Source: Piscinibacter gummiphilus (lineage in GTDB: Bacteria > Pseudomonadota > Gammaproteobacteria > Burkholderiales > Burkholderiaceae_C). Taken from it: a stretch of DNA of 64,000 nt. Below are positions 49,092 to 57,862 of this stretch, piece after piece. Location of the stretch: assembly GCF_002116905.1 (NCBI RefSeq), contig NZ_CP015118.1, positions 3,224,001 to 3,288,000 on the forward strand, in the 5' to 3' direction. The position numbers were made by a program, and so were the translations under genes. Position 1 is the stretch's first letter. Each line of letters starts with the position of its first letter. The notes below the pieces were generated by a model. The model was not told the DNA's origin. It did not search any database and was given only the letters and a program-made list of their open reading frames with translations.

Positions 49092-50417
49092 TCACGGTCG
49101 GGCCGGCGTGGGTGTCACGCGCCAGACCACGTTGCCCACGTCGTCGGCCACGAGCAGCCCGCCGCGCGTGTCGAAAGCGACGCCGACGGGGCGGCCGAGC
49201 GCCTTGCCGTCCTCGCTCAGGAAGCCCGTCAGCACGTCGCGCGGATCGCCCGCAGGACGGCCGCCGTCGAACGGCACGAGGATCACCTTGTAGCCGCTGT
49301 GGGGCTTGCGGTTCCACGAGCCGTGCTGCCCGACGACCATGCCCGTGCCGAGCGGCGGGAGCGCGCGGCCGTCCGACCAGGCGAGGCCCAGCGATGCGGT
49401 GTGGGCGCCCAGCGCGTAGTCGGGCACGAGCGCCTTCGCCACGAGTTCGGGGCGCTGCGGCGACACCCGTTCGTCGACGTGCTGGCCGTAGTAGCTGTAC
49501 GGCCAGCCGTAGAAGCCGCCATCGCGCACGGAGGTGAGGTAGTCGGGCACGAGGTCGCTGCCGATCTCGTCGCGTTCGTTGGCGACGGTCCACAGCACCC
49601 CGGTGGCGGGTTCCCACGCCATGCCGTTCGGGTTGCGCAGGCCGGTGGCGAAGAGCCGTTTCGTGGCCGCGGCGGGGTCCACCTCCCAGATCGCGGCGCG
49701 GCCCTCCTCGATCTCGAGGCCGTTTTCGCCGACGTTGCTGTTGGAGCCCACGGTGACGTACAGCCGCCGCCCGTCGGGCGATGCGATCACGTTCTTGGTC
49801 CAGTGGTGGTTCAGGCCGGCCGGCAGGTCGACCACCTTGGCGGGCGCCGTGGCCACCGTGGTCTCGCCGGCGCGGTAGGGCACCTTCACGAGGGCGTCGG
49901 CGTTGGCCACGTACAGCGTGTCGCCCACGAGGGCCATGCCGAAGGGCGAGAACAGGTCCTTCAGGTAGACCGAGCGCACTTCGGCGACCCCGTCGCCGTC
50001 GGCATCGCGCAGCAGCGTGATGCGGTTGGCGCTGGGTACCGTGGCTCCGGCGCGCTTCATCATCGTCTTCTGGGCCCAGGCCCGCAGCCCGCCGCCGCCG
50101 GGCTTCGGCGGCGCGTTCGACTCCGCCACCAGCACGTCGCCGCTGGGCAGCACGTGGATCCAGCGGGGGTGGTCGAGCCCGGTGGCGAACGCCTTGACCT
50201 GCAGGCCGGGCGCGGCGACCGGTTTGCCGTTGGCGGGCCACCCGGTGGCCGGGGCGACGTTGAGGGTGGGCACCAGGGTCTTGTTCGGCGGCGGCAGCTG
50301 GGGGTTCGGGCCATAGCCGGCGCTTTCGGGCAGGCGCGCCGCCTCGCCGCAGCCGGCCAGCATCAGCACACCGAGGGCGACCGCGCCCAGACCCCGTTTG
50401 CGACCACCTGCGGACAT
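49092..50417 (-). CDS. PQQ-type sugar (sorbosone/glucose) dehydrogenase lipoprotein
   Basis: This 441-residue exported beta-propeller enzyme has a lipobox LMLAGC with Cys near residue 23, so it is membrane-anchored on the periplasmic side. Hallmarks are GLDHPRWIHVLPSGDVLVAES, GLNHHWTKNVIASPDGRRLY, VGSNSNVGENG and NPNGMAWEP. Members oxidise aldoses or sorbosone with PQQ. ATG at 50417 is chosen because it begins the signal peptide. It is on the same strand and 56 bases from the giant hybrid kinase, so the two may be cotranscribed. PQQ synthesis genes are not in the window. Confidence 0.88.
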   Translation of the reverse strand: MSAGGRKRGLGAVALGVLMLAGCGEAARLPESAGYGPNPQLPPPNKTLVPTLNVAPATGWPANGKPVAAPGLQVKAFATGLDHPRWIHVLPSGDVLVAESNAPPKPGGGGLRAWAQKTMMKRAGATVPSANRITLLRDADGDGVAEVRSVYLKDLFSPFGMALVGDTLYVANADALVKVPYRAGETTVATAPAKVVDLPAGLNHHWTKNVIASPDGRRLYVTVGSNSNVGENGLEIEEGRAAIWEVDPAAATKRLFATGLRNPNGMAWEPATGVLWTVANERDEIGSDLVPDYLTSVRDGGFYGWPYSYYGQHVDERVSPQRPELVAKALVPDYALGAHTASLGLAWSDGRALPPLGTGMVVGQHGSWNRKPHSGYKVILVPFDGGRPAGDPRDVLTGFLSEDGKALGRPVGVAFDTRGGLLVADDVGNVVWRVTPTPARP

Positions 50418-50576
50418 GAGAAAAACCTGATTGAGGAAACAGACCATTCTTCAATGCCGTTCCGGCCGCCCTTGTAGGCGGACGCCTCACCGCCGCGTGG
50501 GAATACTTCCGTAAAGGCGGGAATTCCCAACGTTGTGCGGCCCCCGCGACCGGCCGAAGTGGGGCCCAATGACGGC

Positions 50577-51281
50577 ATGGGGAAAAGAGAGTCTGCCGCG
50601 TTGCTCGCGTTGGCGGTCTCCGGTGTGACCGGAACCGCCAACGCGGACACGCGTCTGTCCACGCAGGAACTGCGCTGGGCCCAGGCCGCCAGCCCCGTCG
50701 TGGCGTATGCCCGCACGCAGGGCCTCCCGGTGGACGTGGTCGTCCAGCCGCAGGACACCCCCGGCCTCGCGCCGGTGGCCATGGCCCTTGTCGACGGCCG
50801 CTGCAAGCTGGTGTTCTCGATGCGGGGCAACCCCGCCGCCGAGGAGACGGAGCGTTCCATTCCCCCCGCCTTGTTCACCCCCGTCGTGGAAGCCATCGCG
50901 GCCCACGAGGTGGCGCACTGCTGGCGTCAGGTGCGAGGCGCCTGGCGCACCGTGCCGGCCGGGTTCACCGACCCGTCGGGGCCCGTGGGGTCGACCGACC
51001 CCGACGTGGTCGCCCGCTGGTCGGCCATGGCGGCCACGCGCCGCGAGGAAGGGTTCGCCGACCTGGTGGGCCTCGCCTGGACGTGGCGGCAGCATCCGGC
51101 GCAGTACGCGCAGGTGCACGCCTGGCTCATGAACGAACGGGCGAACCCGCCCCTGGCAGGCAGCCATCACGACACGCAGGCGTGGGTGCGCCTGGCCGCG
51201 AACGGGGGCTTCGGCGATGCCGACAGCCCGTTCGAGCAGGTCACACGGATGTGGACCGCGGGCCTCGTGGGCGAACCCTGA
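50577..51281 (+). CDS. Putative secreted HExxH zinc metallopeptidase
   Basis: This 234-residue protein has a signal peptide (KRESAALLALAVSGVTGTANA) and the motif HEVAH in AIAAHEVAHCWRQV, the HExxH zinc site of metallopeptidases. A later REEGFADLVGLAW could supply the third ligand, as in gluzincins. I do not recognise the family, and overall length is short for a protease. It is divergent from the sugar dehydrogenase gene (160-base gap). ATG at 50577 is used because it starts the signal peptide. Function is inferred from the motif alone. Confidence 0.7.
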   Translation: MGKRESAALLALAVSGVTGTANADTRLSTQELRWAQAASPVVAYARTQGLPVDVVVQPQDTPGLAPVAMALVDGRCKLVFSMRGNPAAEETERSIPPALFTPVVEAIAAHEVAHCWRQVRGAWRTVPAGFTDPSGPVGSTDPDVVARWSAMAATRREEGFADLVGLAWTWRQHPAQYAQVHAWLMNERANPPLAGSHHDTQAWVRLAANGGFGDADSPFEQVTRMWTAGLVGEP

Positions 51282-51314
51282 GACCCGCCGGTCCTGGAAA
51301 GAGCAGGAGGGCGG

Positions 51315-51551
51315 TCAGCCCTGGCCGTTGGCCGCGTCGAGCTCGCGGCAGGACGGCGCGCACACCGCCTGCGCCTTGCCGAGCAGCTTGCGCGTCTTGA
51401 GTGACGCGCGGGGCCGGTGTTTGCCACACAGGAAACACGACATGGTGGCGGCCCCGAAGGAGCCTGCCGCGGTGAACGGCGAACCCGCCACCTTCGATCG
51501 ATACCGCAGACCGTCTGCCACGACGGTCGTCTTCACTTCATTCTTCGCCAC
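51315..51551 (-). CDS. Small CxxC zinc-ribbon-like protein, 78 residues
   Basis: This protein starts at GTG 51551 and has two cysteine pairs, CFLC and CAPSC, about 28 residues apart, which suggests a zinc-binding ribbon. Between them is a basic stretch (GKHRPRASLKTRKLLGKAQAV) that may bind nucleic acid. No close family recognised. It is convergent with the metallopeptidase gene (33 bases) and 18 bases after the stop of the next minus-strand gene, so probably cotranscribed with it. Confidence 0.6.
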   Translation of the reverse strand: MAKNEVKTTVVADGLRYRSKVAGSPFTAAGSFGAATMSCFLCGKHRPRASLKTRKLLGKAQAVCAPSCRELDAANGQG

Positions 51552-51569
51552 TGAGGGGTCCCTGGTTCA

Positions 51570-51902
51570 TCATTGATCGGTCGCGCGACGTGCCTTGTCG
51601 ATCACGTCCCTGGCCTGCAGTTCCGCGCTCGACGAAAATTCGAGCGCCGACCGGCAAAGCCCGGCATGCTGGTACTGAAGGTTTTCATACAGCTCCGCGG
51701 CCGCGGGGTAGGAATCTAGCACCGCATTGAGTGTTTCGCCGGGCTTGACCGATTCGAATTCCTGTACCAAGTGCGTGACGACGGACCGGTATTGCACCGG
51801 ATCCACCGCCACGGGGCTGCGTTCCAGCCGTTCCAGCAGGTGGGCGAGCGTGATCACCACCGAGGGCCGGGCGGGCGTTTGTTCAGGTGAACGGACGTTC
51901 AT
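51570..51902 (-). CDS. Hypothetical helical protein, 110 residues
   Basis: This 110-residue acidic, mainly helical protein has no signal peptide or membrane segment. GAGAGGAA lies just before the ATG. Features are LAHLLERLERSPVAVDPVQYR and SYPAAAELYENLQYQHAG. No family recognised. It is the first gene of a short minus-strand unit with the CxxC protein, divergent from the pat gene (137-base gap). Confidence 0.6.
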   Translation of the reverse strand: MNVRSPEQTPARPSVVITLAHLLERLERSPVAVDPVQYRSVVTHLVQEFESVKPGETLNAVLDSYPAAAELYENLQYQHAGLCRSALEFSSSAELQARDVIDKARRATDQ

Positions 51903-52039
51903 GGGGAATTTCCTCTCCGGGGGACGTTGATTCAGCCCCCCTCACTGAGAGAACATGGGGACGGTCGACCGGACTGCAAGGCCCGGTGCCCGCCGGCGGA
52001 TGCCCCGGCGTATCGTTCCCTCTCCGGAGCCCGTGCCGC

Positions 52040-54700
52040 ATGAGCATCCGCAACCTCGATTCGCTGTTCGATCCCTCGTCCGTCGCGGTCATCGGGGCCT
52101 CGCTCCGGCCCGACCGCACCGGCACGGTGGCCTGGGCCAACCTGAAGGCCGGCGGCTTCAAGGGCCGGCTGTTCGCGGTGAACCCCAAGTACGACGAGCT
52201 CGACGGCCACCCGGTCGTCCACCGCATCGACCAGCTGCCCGAAGCCCCCGACCTCGCCCTGATCTGCAGCCCCCGCCACACCGTGCCCGAGGTGGTCGCC
52301 CAGCTGGCGGCTCGGGGCACCCGGGCCGCCGTGGTGCTGACGTCGGGCCTGGGCGCGCGGCGAACCCAGGCCGCGCTCGACGCCGCCCGGCCCGCGCTGC
52401 TGCGCCTGCTGGGCCCCGACAGCATCGGCCTGCTGACCCCGCACCTGGGCCTGAACGCCAGCGCCGCCCCCATCGGGGCCACACCGGGCGCCGTGGCCTT
52501 CGTCTCGCAGTCGGCCGGTCTTGTCACCGCGGTGCTCGACTGGGCGAAGGGCCGGCAGGTGGGCTTCTCGCACGTGGTCTCGCTCGGCGAACGGGCCGAC
52601 GTCGACTTCGGCGACATGCTCGACTACCTGGCCAGCGACCCGCGCACCCGCGCCATCCTCCTCTACATGGAGGCGATGGAGGCGCCGCGCAAGTTCATGT
52701 CGGCCGCCCGGGCCGCGGCGCGCAACAAGCCGGTGATCGTGGTGAAAGCCGGCCGCTCCGAGCAGGGCCGCCGGGCAGCCGAATCGCACACCCGGGCGCT
52801 CGCCGGCTCCGACCTCGTGTTCGACGCCGCCATCAGCCGGGCGGGCATGCTGCGGGTCGACACGCTGTACCAGCTCTTCACCGCGGCCGAAACCCTGGCG
52901 CGCTTCCGCGGCAACACCGGCGAACGCCTGGCGCTGCTCACGAACGGCGGCGGGGCCGGGGTGCTCGCGGCCGATGCGGCCGCGGCGTCCGGCATCGAAC
53001 TGGCCGAACTGGCACCGGCGACGGTGGCACGGCTGAAGGAACTGCTGCCGCGCGGTCCCGAGGGCCATCCGGTCGATGTCGGCGGGGACGCGCCCGTGCC
53101 GCTGGTCGTCGACGCGCTCAAGGCACTGCTGTCGGACCCCGACGCCGGCGCCACGCTGTTCATCCATGCCCCGTCCGCCCGCGTGCGCGCCGACGACGTC
53201 GCCGAGGCACTGCTGCCACTCGCGCAGGGTTCGCCGCCGAAGCTGCTGAGCTGCTGGCTGGGTGATGCGGCGGTGGCCGACGCCCGGCAGCGCGTGCGCG
53301 CCGCCGGCATCCCGAGCTACTTCACCCCGGAGGAGGCGGTGCGCGCCTTCGCGATGGGCGTGCGCTACCGCCACAACCAGGCCCAGCTGATGGAGGCGCC
53401 GCAGGCGGCCTCGGGGGGCGCACGGGCCGACGTGGAGGGCGCCCGCCACCTGCTGCGTGCGGCGCTGGCCGGCGGGCGGGACGTGCTGACCGAACCCGAG
53501 GCGAAGTCGCTGCTGTCCCTGTACGGCATTCCCGTCGTCGCCACGCGGCGCGTGCTGCCCGACCCGGACGTGGTGGAGGCGGCCGCGGACGCCATCGGCT
53601 ACCCGGTCGTGCTCAAGGTGCTGTCGGCCGACATCGACCACAAGACCGACGTGGGTGGTGTGATGCTCGACCTGCCCGACGGCGCCGCGGTGCGCCAGGC
53701 GGCCGCGTCGATGCTCAAGCGGGTGGCGGCGGCCCGGCCCGACGCGGTCATCGAGGGCTTCACGGTGCAGGCGATGGTGCGCCGGGCCCACACGCACGAA
53801 CTCATCGTGGGCGGCAGCATCGACCCCACCTTCGGGCCCGTGGTGCTGTTCGGCGCCGGAGGCACCTCGGTGGAGCTGGTGGCCGACCGGGCCATCGGCC
53901 TGCCCCCGCTCAACGAACCGCTGGCCCGTGCGATGGTGGACCGCACGCGGGTCTCGCGCCTGCTCAAGGGTTGGCGCGACACACCGCCCGCCGACGAACC
54001 CGCCGTGTGGCAGGCACTCGTGGCGGTGTCGCGGATGCTCGCCGACCTGCCCGAACTCTCGGTGGTCGACATCAACCCGCTCGTGGCCAACCACGAGGGC
54101 GTGATCGCGCTCGACGCCCGCATCCGCATCGACCCGTCCCGCCCCGGCGGCGAACACCGCTTCGCGATCCGCCCATACCCGTCGGACCTCGTCGAATCCC
54201 GGGTGTGGCAGGGGCGCCTGGTGACGCTGCGCCCCATCCGCCCGGAAGACGAGGCGCAGCACCTCGCGTTCCTGCGCCGCCTCGACCCCGAGGACATCCG
54301 CATGCGGGTGTTCTACAGCCGCCGCTCCATCGAGCGCAGCGAACTGGCCCGCCTCACCCAGATCGACTACGCCCGCGAGATCGCCTTCGTGGCTGTGGCG
54401 GCGGGAGAGGCGCACGACGAGACGCTGGGCGTGGTGCGGGCGATGACCGACCCCGACAACGACAGCGCCGAGTTCGCGATCGTGATCCGCTCCGACCTCA
54501 AGAGCGGCGGCCTCGGGCGCATCCTGATGAACAAGCTGATCGCCTACCTGAAATCGCAGGGCACGGCGAAGGTCGTCGCGAGCGTGCTGACCGACAATCG
54601 CACCATGCGCCATTTCCTGCGTTCGCTCGGTTTCGTGGAGGGCCCCGTCGAATGGGGCAACGACACCGTCGACGTCACGCTGACGCTGAACCCGCCCTGA
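52040..54700 (+). CDS. Pat-type protein lysine acetyltransferase (acyl-CoA ligase-like plus GNAT)
   Basis: This 886-residue protein has a CoA-binding domain (SSVAVIGASLRPDRTG), a succinyl-CoA-ligase-like region and a Ligase_CoA segment with SHTRALAGSD. An ATP-grasp follows (VVLKVLSADIDHKTDVGGV), then a C-terminal GNAT (RPIRPEDEAQHLAFLRRLD, then GLGRILMNKLIAYL). The order is that of Pat/PatZ enzymes, which acetylate and switch off acetyl-CoA synthetase. The active-site His of true ADP-forming ligases is present (SHTRAL; usually SHTGAL). GGAG lies 11 bases upstream of the start. ADP-forming ligase activity cannot be excluded. Confidence 0.9.
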   Translation: MSIRNLDSLFDPSSVAVIGASLRPDRTGTVAWANLKAGGFKGRLFAVNPKYDELDGHPVVHRIDQLPEAPDLALICSPRHTVPEVVAQLAARGTRAAVVLTSGLGARRTQAALDAARPALLRLLGPDSIGLLTPHLGLNASAAPIGATPGAVAFVSQSAGLVTAVLDWAKGRQVGFSHVVSLGERADVDFGDMLDYLASDPRTRAILLYMEAMEAPRKFMSAARAAARNKPVIVVKAGRSEQGRRAAESHTRALAGSDLVFDAAISRAGMLRVDTLYQLFTAAETLARFRGNTGERLALLTNGGGAGVLAADAAAASGIELAELAPATVARLKELLPRGPEGHPVDVGGDAPVPLVVDALKALLSDPDAGATLFIHAPSARVRADDVAEALLPLAQGSPPKLLSCWLGDAAVADARQRVRAAGIPSYFTPEEAVRAFAMGVRYRHNQAQLMEAPQAASGGARADVEGARHLLRAALAGGRDVLTEPEAKSLLSLYGIPVVATRRVLPDPDVVEAAADAIGYPVVLKVLSADIDHKTDVGGVMLDLPDGAAVRQAAASMLKRVAAARPDAVIEGFTVQAMVRRAHTHELIVGGSIDPTFGPVVLFGAGGTSVELVADRAIGLPPLNEPLARAMVDRTRVSRLLKGWRDTPPADEPAVWQALVAVSRMLADLPELSVVDINPLVANHEGVIALDARIRIDPSRPGGEHRFAIRPYPSDLVESRVWQGRLVTLRPIRPEDEAQHLAFLRRLDPEDIRMRVFYSRRSIERSELARLTQIDYAREIAFVAVAAGEAHDETLGVVRAMTDPDNDSAEFAIVIRSDLKSGGLGRILMNKLIAYLKSQGTAKVVASVLTDNRTMRHFLRSLGFVEGPVEWGNDTVDVTLTLNPP

Positions 54701-54755
54701 CCGGGCCCTTCGGGCCGCCCGTACTTCGCGTCCCGCACCTGTTAGGCTTCACCGC

Positions 54756-55379
54756 ATGGACATCCGACCCTTCCTGCCCCTGGCCCTGCTCGCCGCCATG
54801 CCGCACCTCGCCTTCGCCGCCGACCCGTCTCCCCGCGACGCGGCCGGCGAACGCTGCGAAGCCGCCGTCACCGAGACCGTCAAGCACATGCGCGGCGACG
54901 ACGCGCGCCAGGTGCAGTTCAACCGGGCGAAGCAGGTCGTCGCGCCCCCGGTGGACGAGGAAACCGACGTGAAGGGCGAGGGCAGCTACCGCGGCGGCAC
55001 CGGCGGGCCGCGCCCGTTCAGCTACAGCTGCGCCTACAACATCAAGGCCGGCACCACGTCGGGTGTCGTGTTCCGCGACCTGGGCCCGGCCCGCACCGAC
55101 AGCCCCGAGACCGCGTGGCAGCCCGACCTGTCCACGCTGTCGCCCGAGGCCTGCGAATCGGCCGTGGCCGCCGTGCTGAAGGGCAAGTACCCGCGCGTCG
55201 GCCGCATCGCGTTCGGCTCCGATTCGCGCCGGCTGCGGCCCGCACCCAACGGCCGCTCCGGCATGACGGGGCAGGGCTCGGTCGAGCGGGCGCCCGGCAT
55301 GAGCCTCATCGCCTTCGACTACCAGTGCGAGTTCGAGTCGCGCACCGGCAAGGTGGTGGCCGCGCGCACCACGCCCTGA
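54756..55379 (+). CDS. Secreted hypothetical protein with two internal repeats
   Basis: This 207-residue protein has a signal peptide (MDIRPFLPLALLAAMPHLAFA). The mature part contains two similar units of about 75 residues. Each begins with C-E-x-A-V, has a middle V-K/G-G-E/Q-G-S block and ends with a short strand around FSYSCAYN or FDYQCEFE followed by a G-x-V strand. Each unit has two Cys, so disulfides are likely. I know no family. It follows the pat gene by 55 bases. Confidence 0.65.
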   Translation: MDIRPFLPLALLAAMPHLAFAADPSPRDAAGERCEAAVTETVKHMRGDDARQVQFNRAKQVVAPPVDEETDVKGEGSYRGGTGGPRPFSYSCAYNIKAGTTSGVVFRDLGPARTDSPETAWQPDLSTLSPEACESAVAAVLKGKYPRVGRIAFGSDSRRLRPAPNGRSGMTGQGSVERAPGMSLIAFDYQCEFESRTGKVVAARTTP

Positions 55380-55482
55380 CACCTGGCGGGTCGCCCGCGC
55401 CTGCGGGTGATGCGTCGCGCGGGGCAGCCGGGCCGGCCCGATATCATTCCCCCGGACAAGACAACACGAACGAACACACAAG

Positions 55483-56493
55483 ATGGCAACGATCAGAGAC
55501 GTGGCTCAACTGGCCGGAGTGGGGGTCGCGACCGCATCGCGGGTGATCTCGGGCACCGGCTCGTTCTCAGCCGCGGCGGCCGAGCGCGTGCGCGCCGCCG
55601 CGGCCGAACTCGGCTTCCGCCCGTCGAACGTGGCACGCGCCCTGTCTCTGCAGAGCACCGGCACCATCGGCGTCTATGTGCCCGACTTCCGCGGCCCGTT
55701 CTACGGCCCCATGCTCGACGCCATCGACGGCGAACTGCGCCGCCACGGCCGCCACATGGTCGCGGTCAACGGCATCGGCGACGTGGACGCCCGCCAGCAG
55801 GCGCTGAGCAGTGCCGAGTTCCTCGCCGACCGCGAGTGCGACGGCATCATCATCGCCAGCAACGAGCTGCGCGACGCCGACTACCTCGCGATCCGCCAGC
55901 GCATCAAGCACGTGGCGATCATCAACCGCGAGGTCAAGGGCATGAAGACCCAGAGCTTCACGGTGAACCACCGGCTGGGCGGCGCGCTGGCCGCCCGGGC
56001 ACTGCTCGAGCACGGCCACAAGCGCCTTGCGGTCATCTCCGGCCTCGCGCACGCGCAGGACAACCGCCAGCGCCTGGAAGGGTTCCTCGAGACCGTGCGC
56101 GCCGCGGGCATCGACTCCGACACCATCCCTGTGGTGCACGCAGACTTCACGGCGCCGGGCGGCTGGGCCGCCACCGAGGAGCTGCTGGGGCGCAAGACGA
56201 AGTTCACGGGCCTCTTCTGCGCGAACGACCAGATGGCCATGGCCGCCATCTCGAAGCTCGGCGTGGCGGGCAAGTCGGTGCCGGAAGACGTGTCCGTCGT
56301 CGGCTACGACAACACCGACATGGGCGCCTACCTGCGGCCCCGCCTGACCACGGTGGACACGCACATCGGCGAGATGGGCCTCAACGCCTGCCGGCTGCTC
56401 GTGAACCAGTGCTACGGCAAGGAACTGTCCATCGCGCGCGACTTTCCCCCCACCTTCGTGCCGCGCGACTCGCTCAGGAAAATCGGCCGCTGA
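55483..56493 (+). CDS. LacI-family regulator next to the second GH1 glucosidase
   Basis: This 336-residue repressor has the N-terminal helix-turn-helix (TIRDVAQLAGVGVATASRVIS) and a periplasmic-binding-like ligand domain (GTIGVYVPDFRGPFYGPML, LFCANDQMAMAAI, VSVVGYDNTDMGAYL). No palindromic operator like those at 2235 and 2382 was found before its start. Its 3' end overlaps the convergent GH1 gene by 20 bases. It probably controls sugar genes elsewhere or the GH1/kinase unit; the ligand is unknown. Confidence 0.92.
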   Translation: MATIRDVAQLAGVGVATASRVISGTGSFSAAAAERVRAAAAELGFRPSNVARALSLQSTGTIGVYVPDFRGPFYGPMLDAIDGELRRHGRHMVAVNGIGDVDARQQALSSAEFLADRECDGIIIASNELRDADYLAIRQRIKHVAIINREVKGMKTQSFTVNHRLGGALAARALLEHGHKRLAVISGLAHAQDNRQRLEGFLETVRAAGIDSDTIPVVHADFTAPGGWAATEELLGRKTKFTGLFCANDQMAMAAISKLGVAGKSVPEDVSVVGYDNTDMGAYLRPRLTTVDTHIGEMGLNACRLLVNQCYGKELSIARDFPPTFVPRDSLRKIGR

Positions 56494-57856
56494 CCTTGCG
56501 GCGGGCGGCCATCAGCGCCTTGAGGGCCAGGGCGCTGTCCTTCGGGGTGCGTTGCTGGGTGGCGTAGTCCACGTGCACGATGCCGAAGCGCTTGGCGTAG
56601 CCCTCCACCCATTCGAAGTTGTCCAGCAGGGACCACGCGAAATACCCGCGCACGTCCACGCCGGCGCGCATCGCCTGGCCGATGGCCACGAGGTGGCGCT
56701 GCAGGTAGCGCACGCGCTGGGCGTCGTCCACGCGCCCGTCCACCACCGTGTCGTCGTCGCTCGCCATGCCGTTCTCGGTGATGTGCACCGGCGGCAGCGC
56801 GGGGTACCGGCCCTTGAAGCCGATGAGCAGGTCGCGCAGGCCGGCCGGGTACACCTCCCAGCCCATCACCGTGCGCTCGACGCGGTCGAGGCCCTTGTCG
56901 GCGTAGCCGTGGGCGCCGTCGCTGCGCACGTTCGCGCGGAAGTAGTAGTTGATGCCGATGTAGTCCATCGGCGTGGAGATCAGCGCCATGTCGCCGTCGC
57001 GCACGGACGGTGACACACCGGGCCACAACTCCTGCAGGGCCTCGGGGTAGGTGCCGAGCAGCAGCGGGTCCAGCACCCAGTGGTTCCAGCAGGCGCCGGC
57101 CAGGCGCGCGGCCTGGCGGTCCTCCGGGCTCTGGCTGTCGGCGGACACGGCCGTGACGTTCGTGACGAGGCCCACCTGGGCCGCACCGTTGGCCCGCAGC
57201 GCCGCGGTGGCCAGGCCATGGCCCAGCAGCAGGTGGTGCATGGCCTCCACCGCATACCGCACGTCGGCCAGGCCCGGCGCGTGCACGCCGCTGCCGTGGC
57301 CCAGCCACGCGGCGCACCACGGTTCGTTGACGGTGGCCCACGCCGCCACGCGGTCGCCCAGCCGGCGGCTCGCCACGTCCGCGAAGTCGGCGAGGCGCGA
57401 GGCCGTGTCCCGGTTGAGCCAGCCGCCCCGGTCCTGCAGGTGCTGCGGCAGGTCCCAGTGGTACAGCGTGACGAACGCGCGGATGCCGTGGTGAGCCAGC
57501 CGGTCGAGGATGCGTTCGTAGAAGTCGAGGCCCGCGGCGTTGGGCGACCCGTCGGGCCGCATCACCCGCGACCAGGCGACCGACAGGCGGTAGGCGTCGA
57601 GCCCCAGCGAGGCGACGAGGTCGATGTCGTCCTGCCACCGGTGGTAGTGGTCGCAGGCCACCACACCCGACTCGCCGTTGCGCACGGCGCCGGGGCGCGC
57701 GCAGAACGTGTCCCAGATGGTCGGCACGCGGCCGCCCTCGGCCACGCCGCCTTCGATCTGGTAGGCCGCCGTGCCGGCGCCGAACAGGAAGTCCGGCAGC
57801 CACAGGGGCGAACCCGGGGGCGGGGACAGGACGTCGTCGTTGGACAGGTCGTTCAT
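56474..57856 (-). CDS. GH1 beta-glucosidase (second copy)
   Basis: This 460-residue family 1 enzyme has no signal peptide, so it acts in the cytoplasm. Signature FLFGAGTAAYQIEGG. Acid/base Glu178 in TVNEPW, nucleophile Glu361 in HITENGMAS. It is a clear paralog of the enzyme at 5677 but diverged through most of its length. Its ATG lies 6 bases from the stop of the giant kinase upstream, so the two are probably cotranscribed, an uncommon pairing of enzyme and sensor. The stop end overlaps the LacI gene by 20 bases in opposite direction. Confidence 0.93.
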   Translation of the reverse strand: MNDLSNDDVLSPPPGSPLWLPDFLFGAGTAAYQIEGGVAEGGRVPTIWDTFCARPGAVRNGESGVVACDHYHRWQDDIDLVASLGLDAYRLSVAWSRVMRPDGSPNAAGLDFYERILDRLAHHGIRAFVTLYHWDLPQHLQDRGGWLNRDTASRLADFADVASRRLGDRVAAWATVNEPWCAAWLGHGSGVHAPGLADVRYAVEAMHHLLLGHGLATAALRANGAAQVGLVTNVTAVSADSQSPEDRQAARLAGACWNHWVLDPLLLGTYPEALQELWPGVSPSVRDGDMALISTPMDYIGINYYFRANVRSDGAHGYADKGLDRVERTVMGWEVYPAGLRDLLIGFKGRYPALPPVHITENGMASDDDTVVDGRVDDAQRVRYLQRHLVAIGQAMRAGVDVRGYFAWSLLDNFEWVEGYAKRFGIVHVDYATQQRTPKDSALALKALMAARRKVSGRFS

Positions 57857-57862
57857 GGCAGG

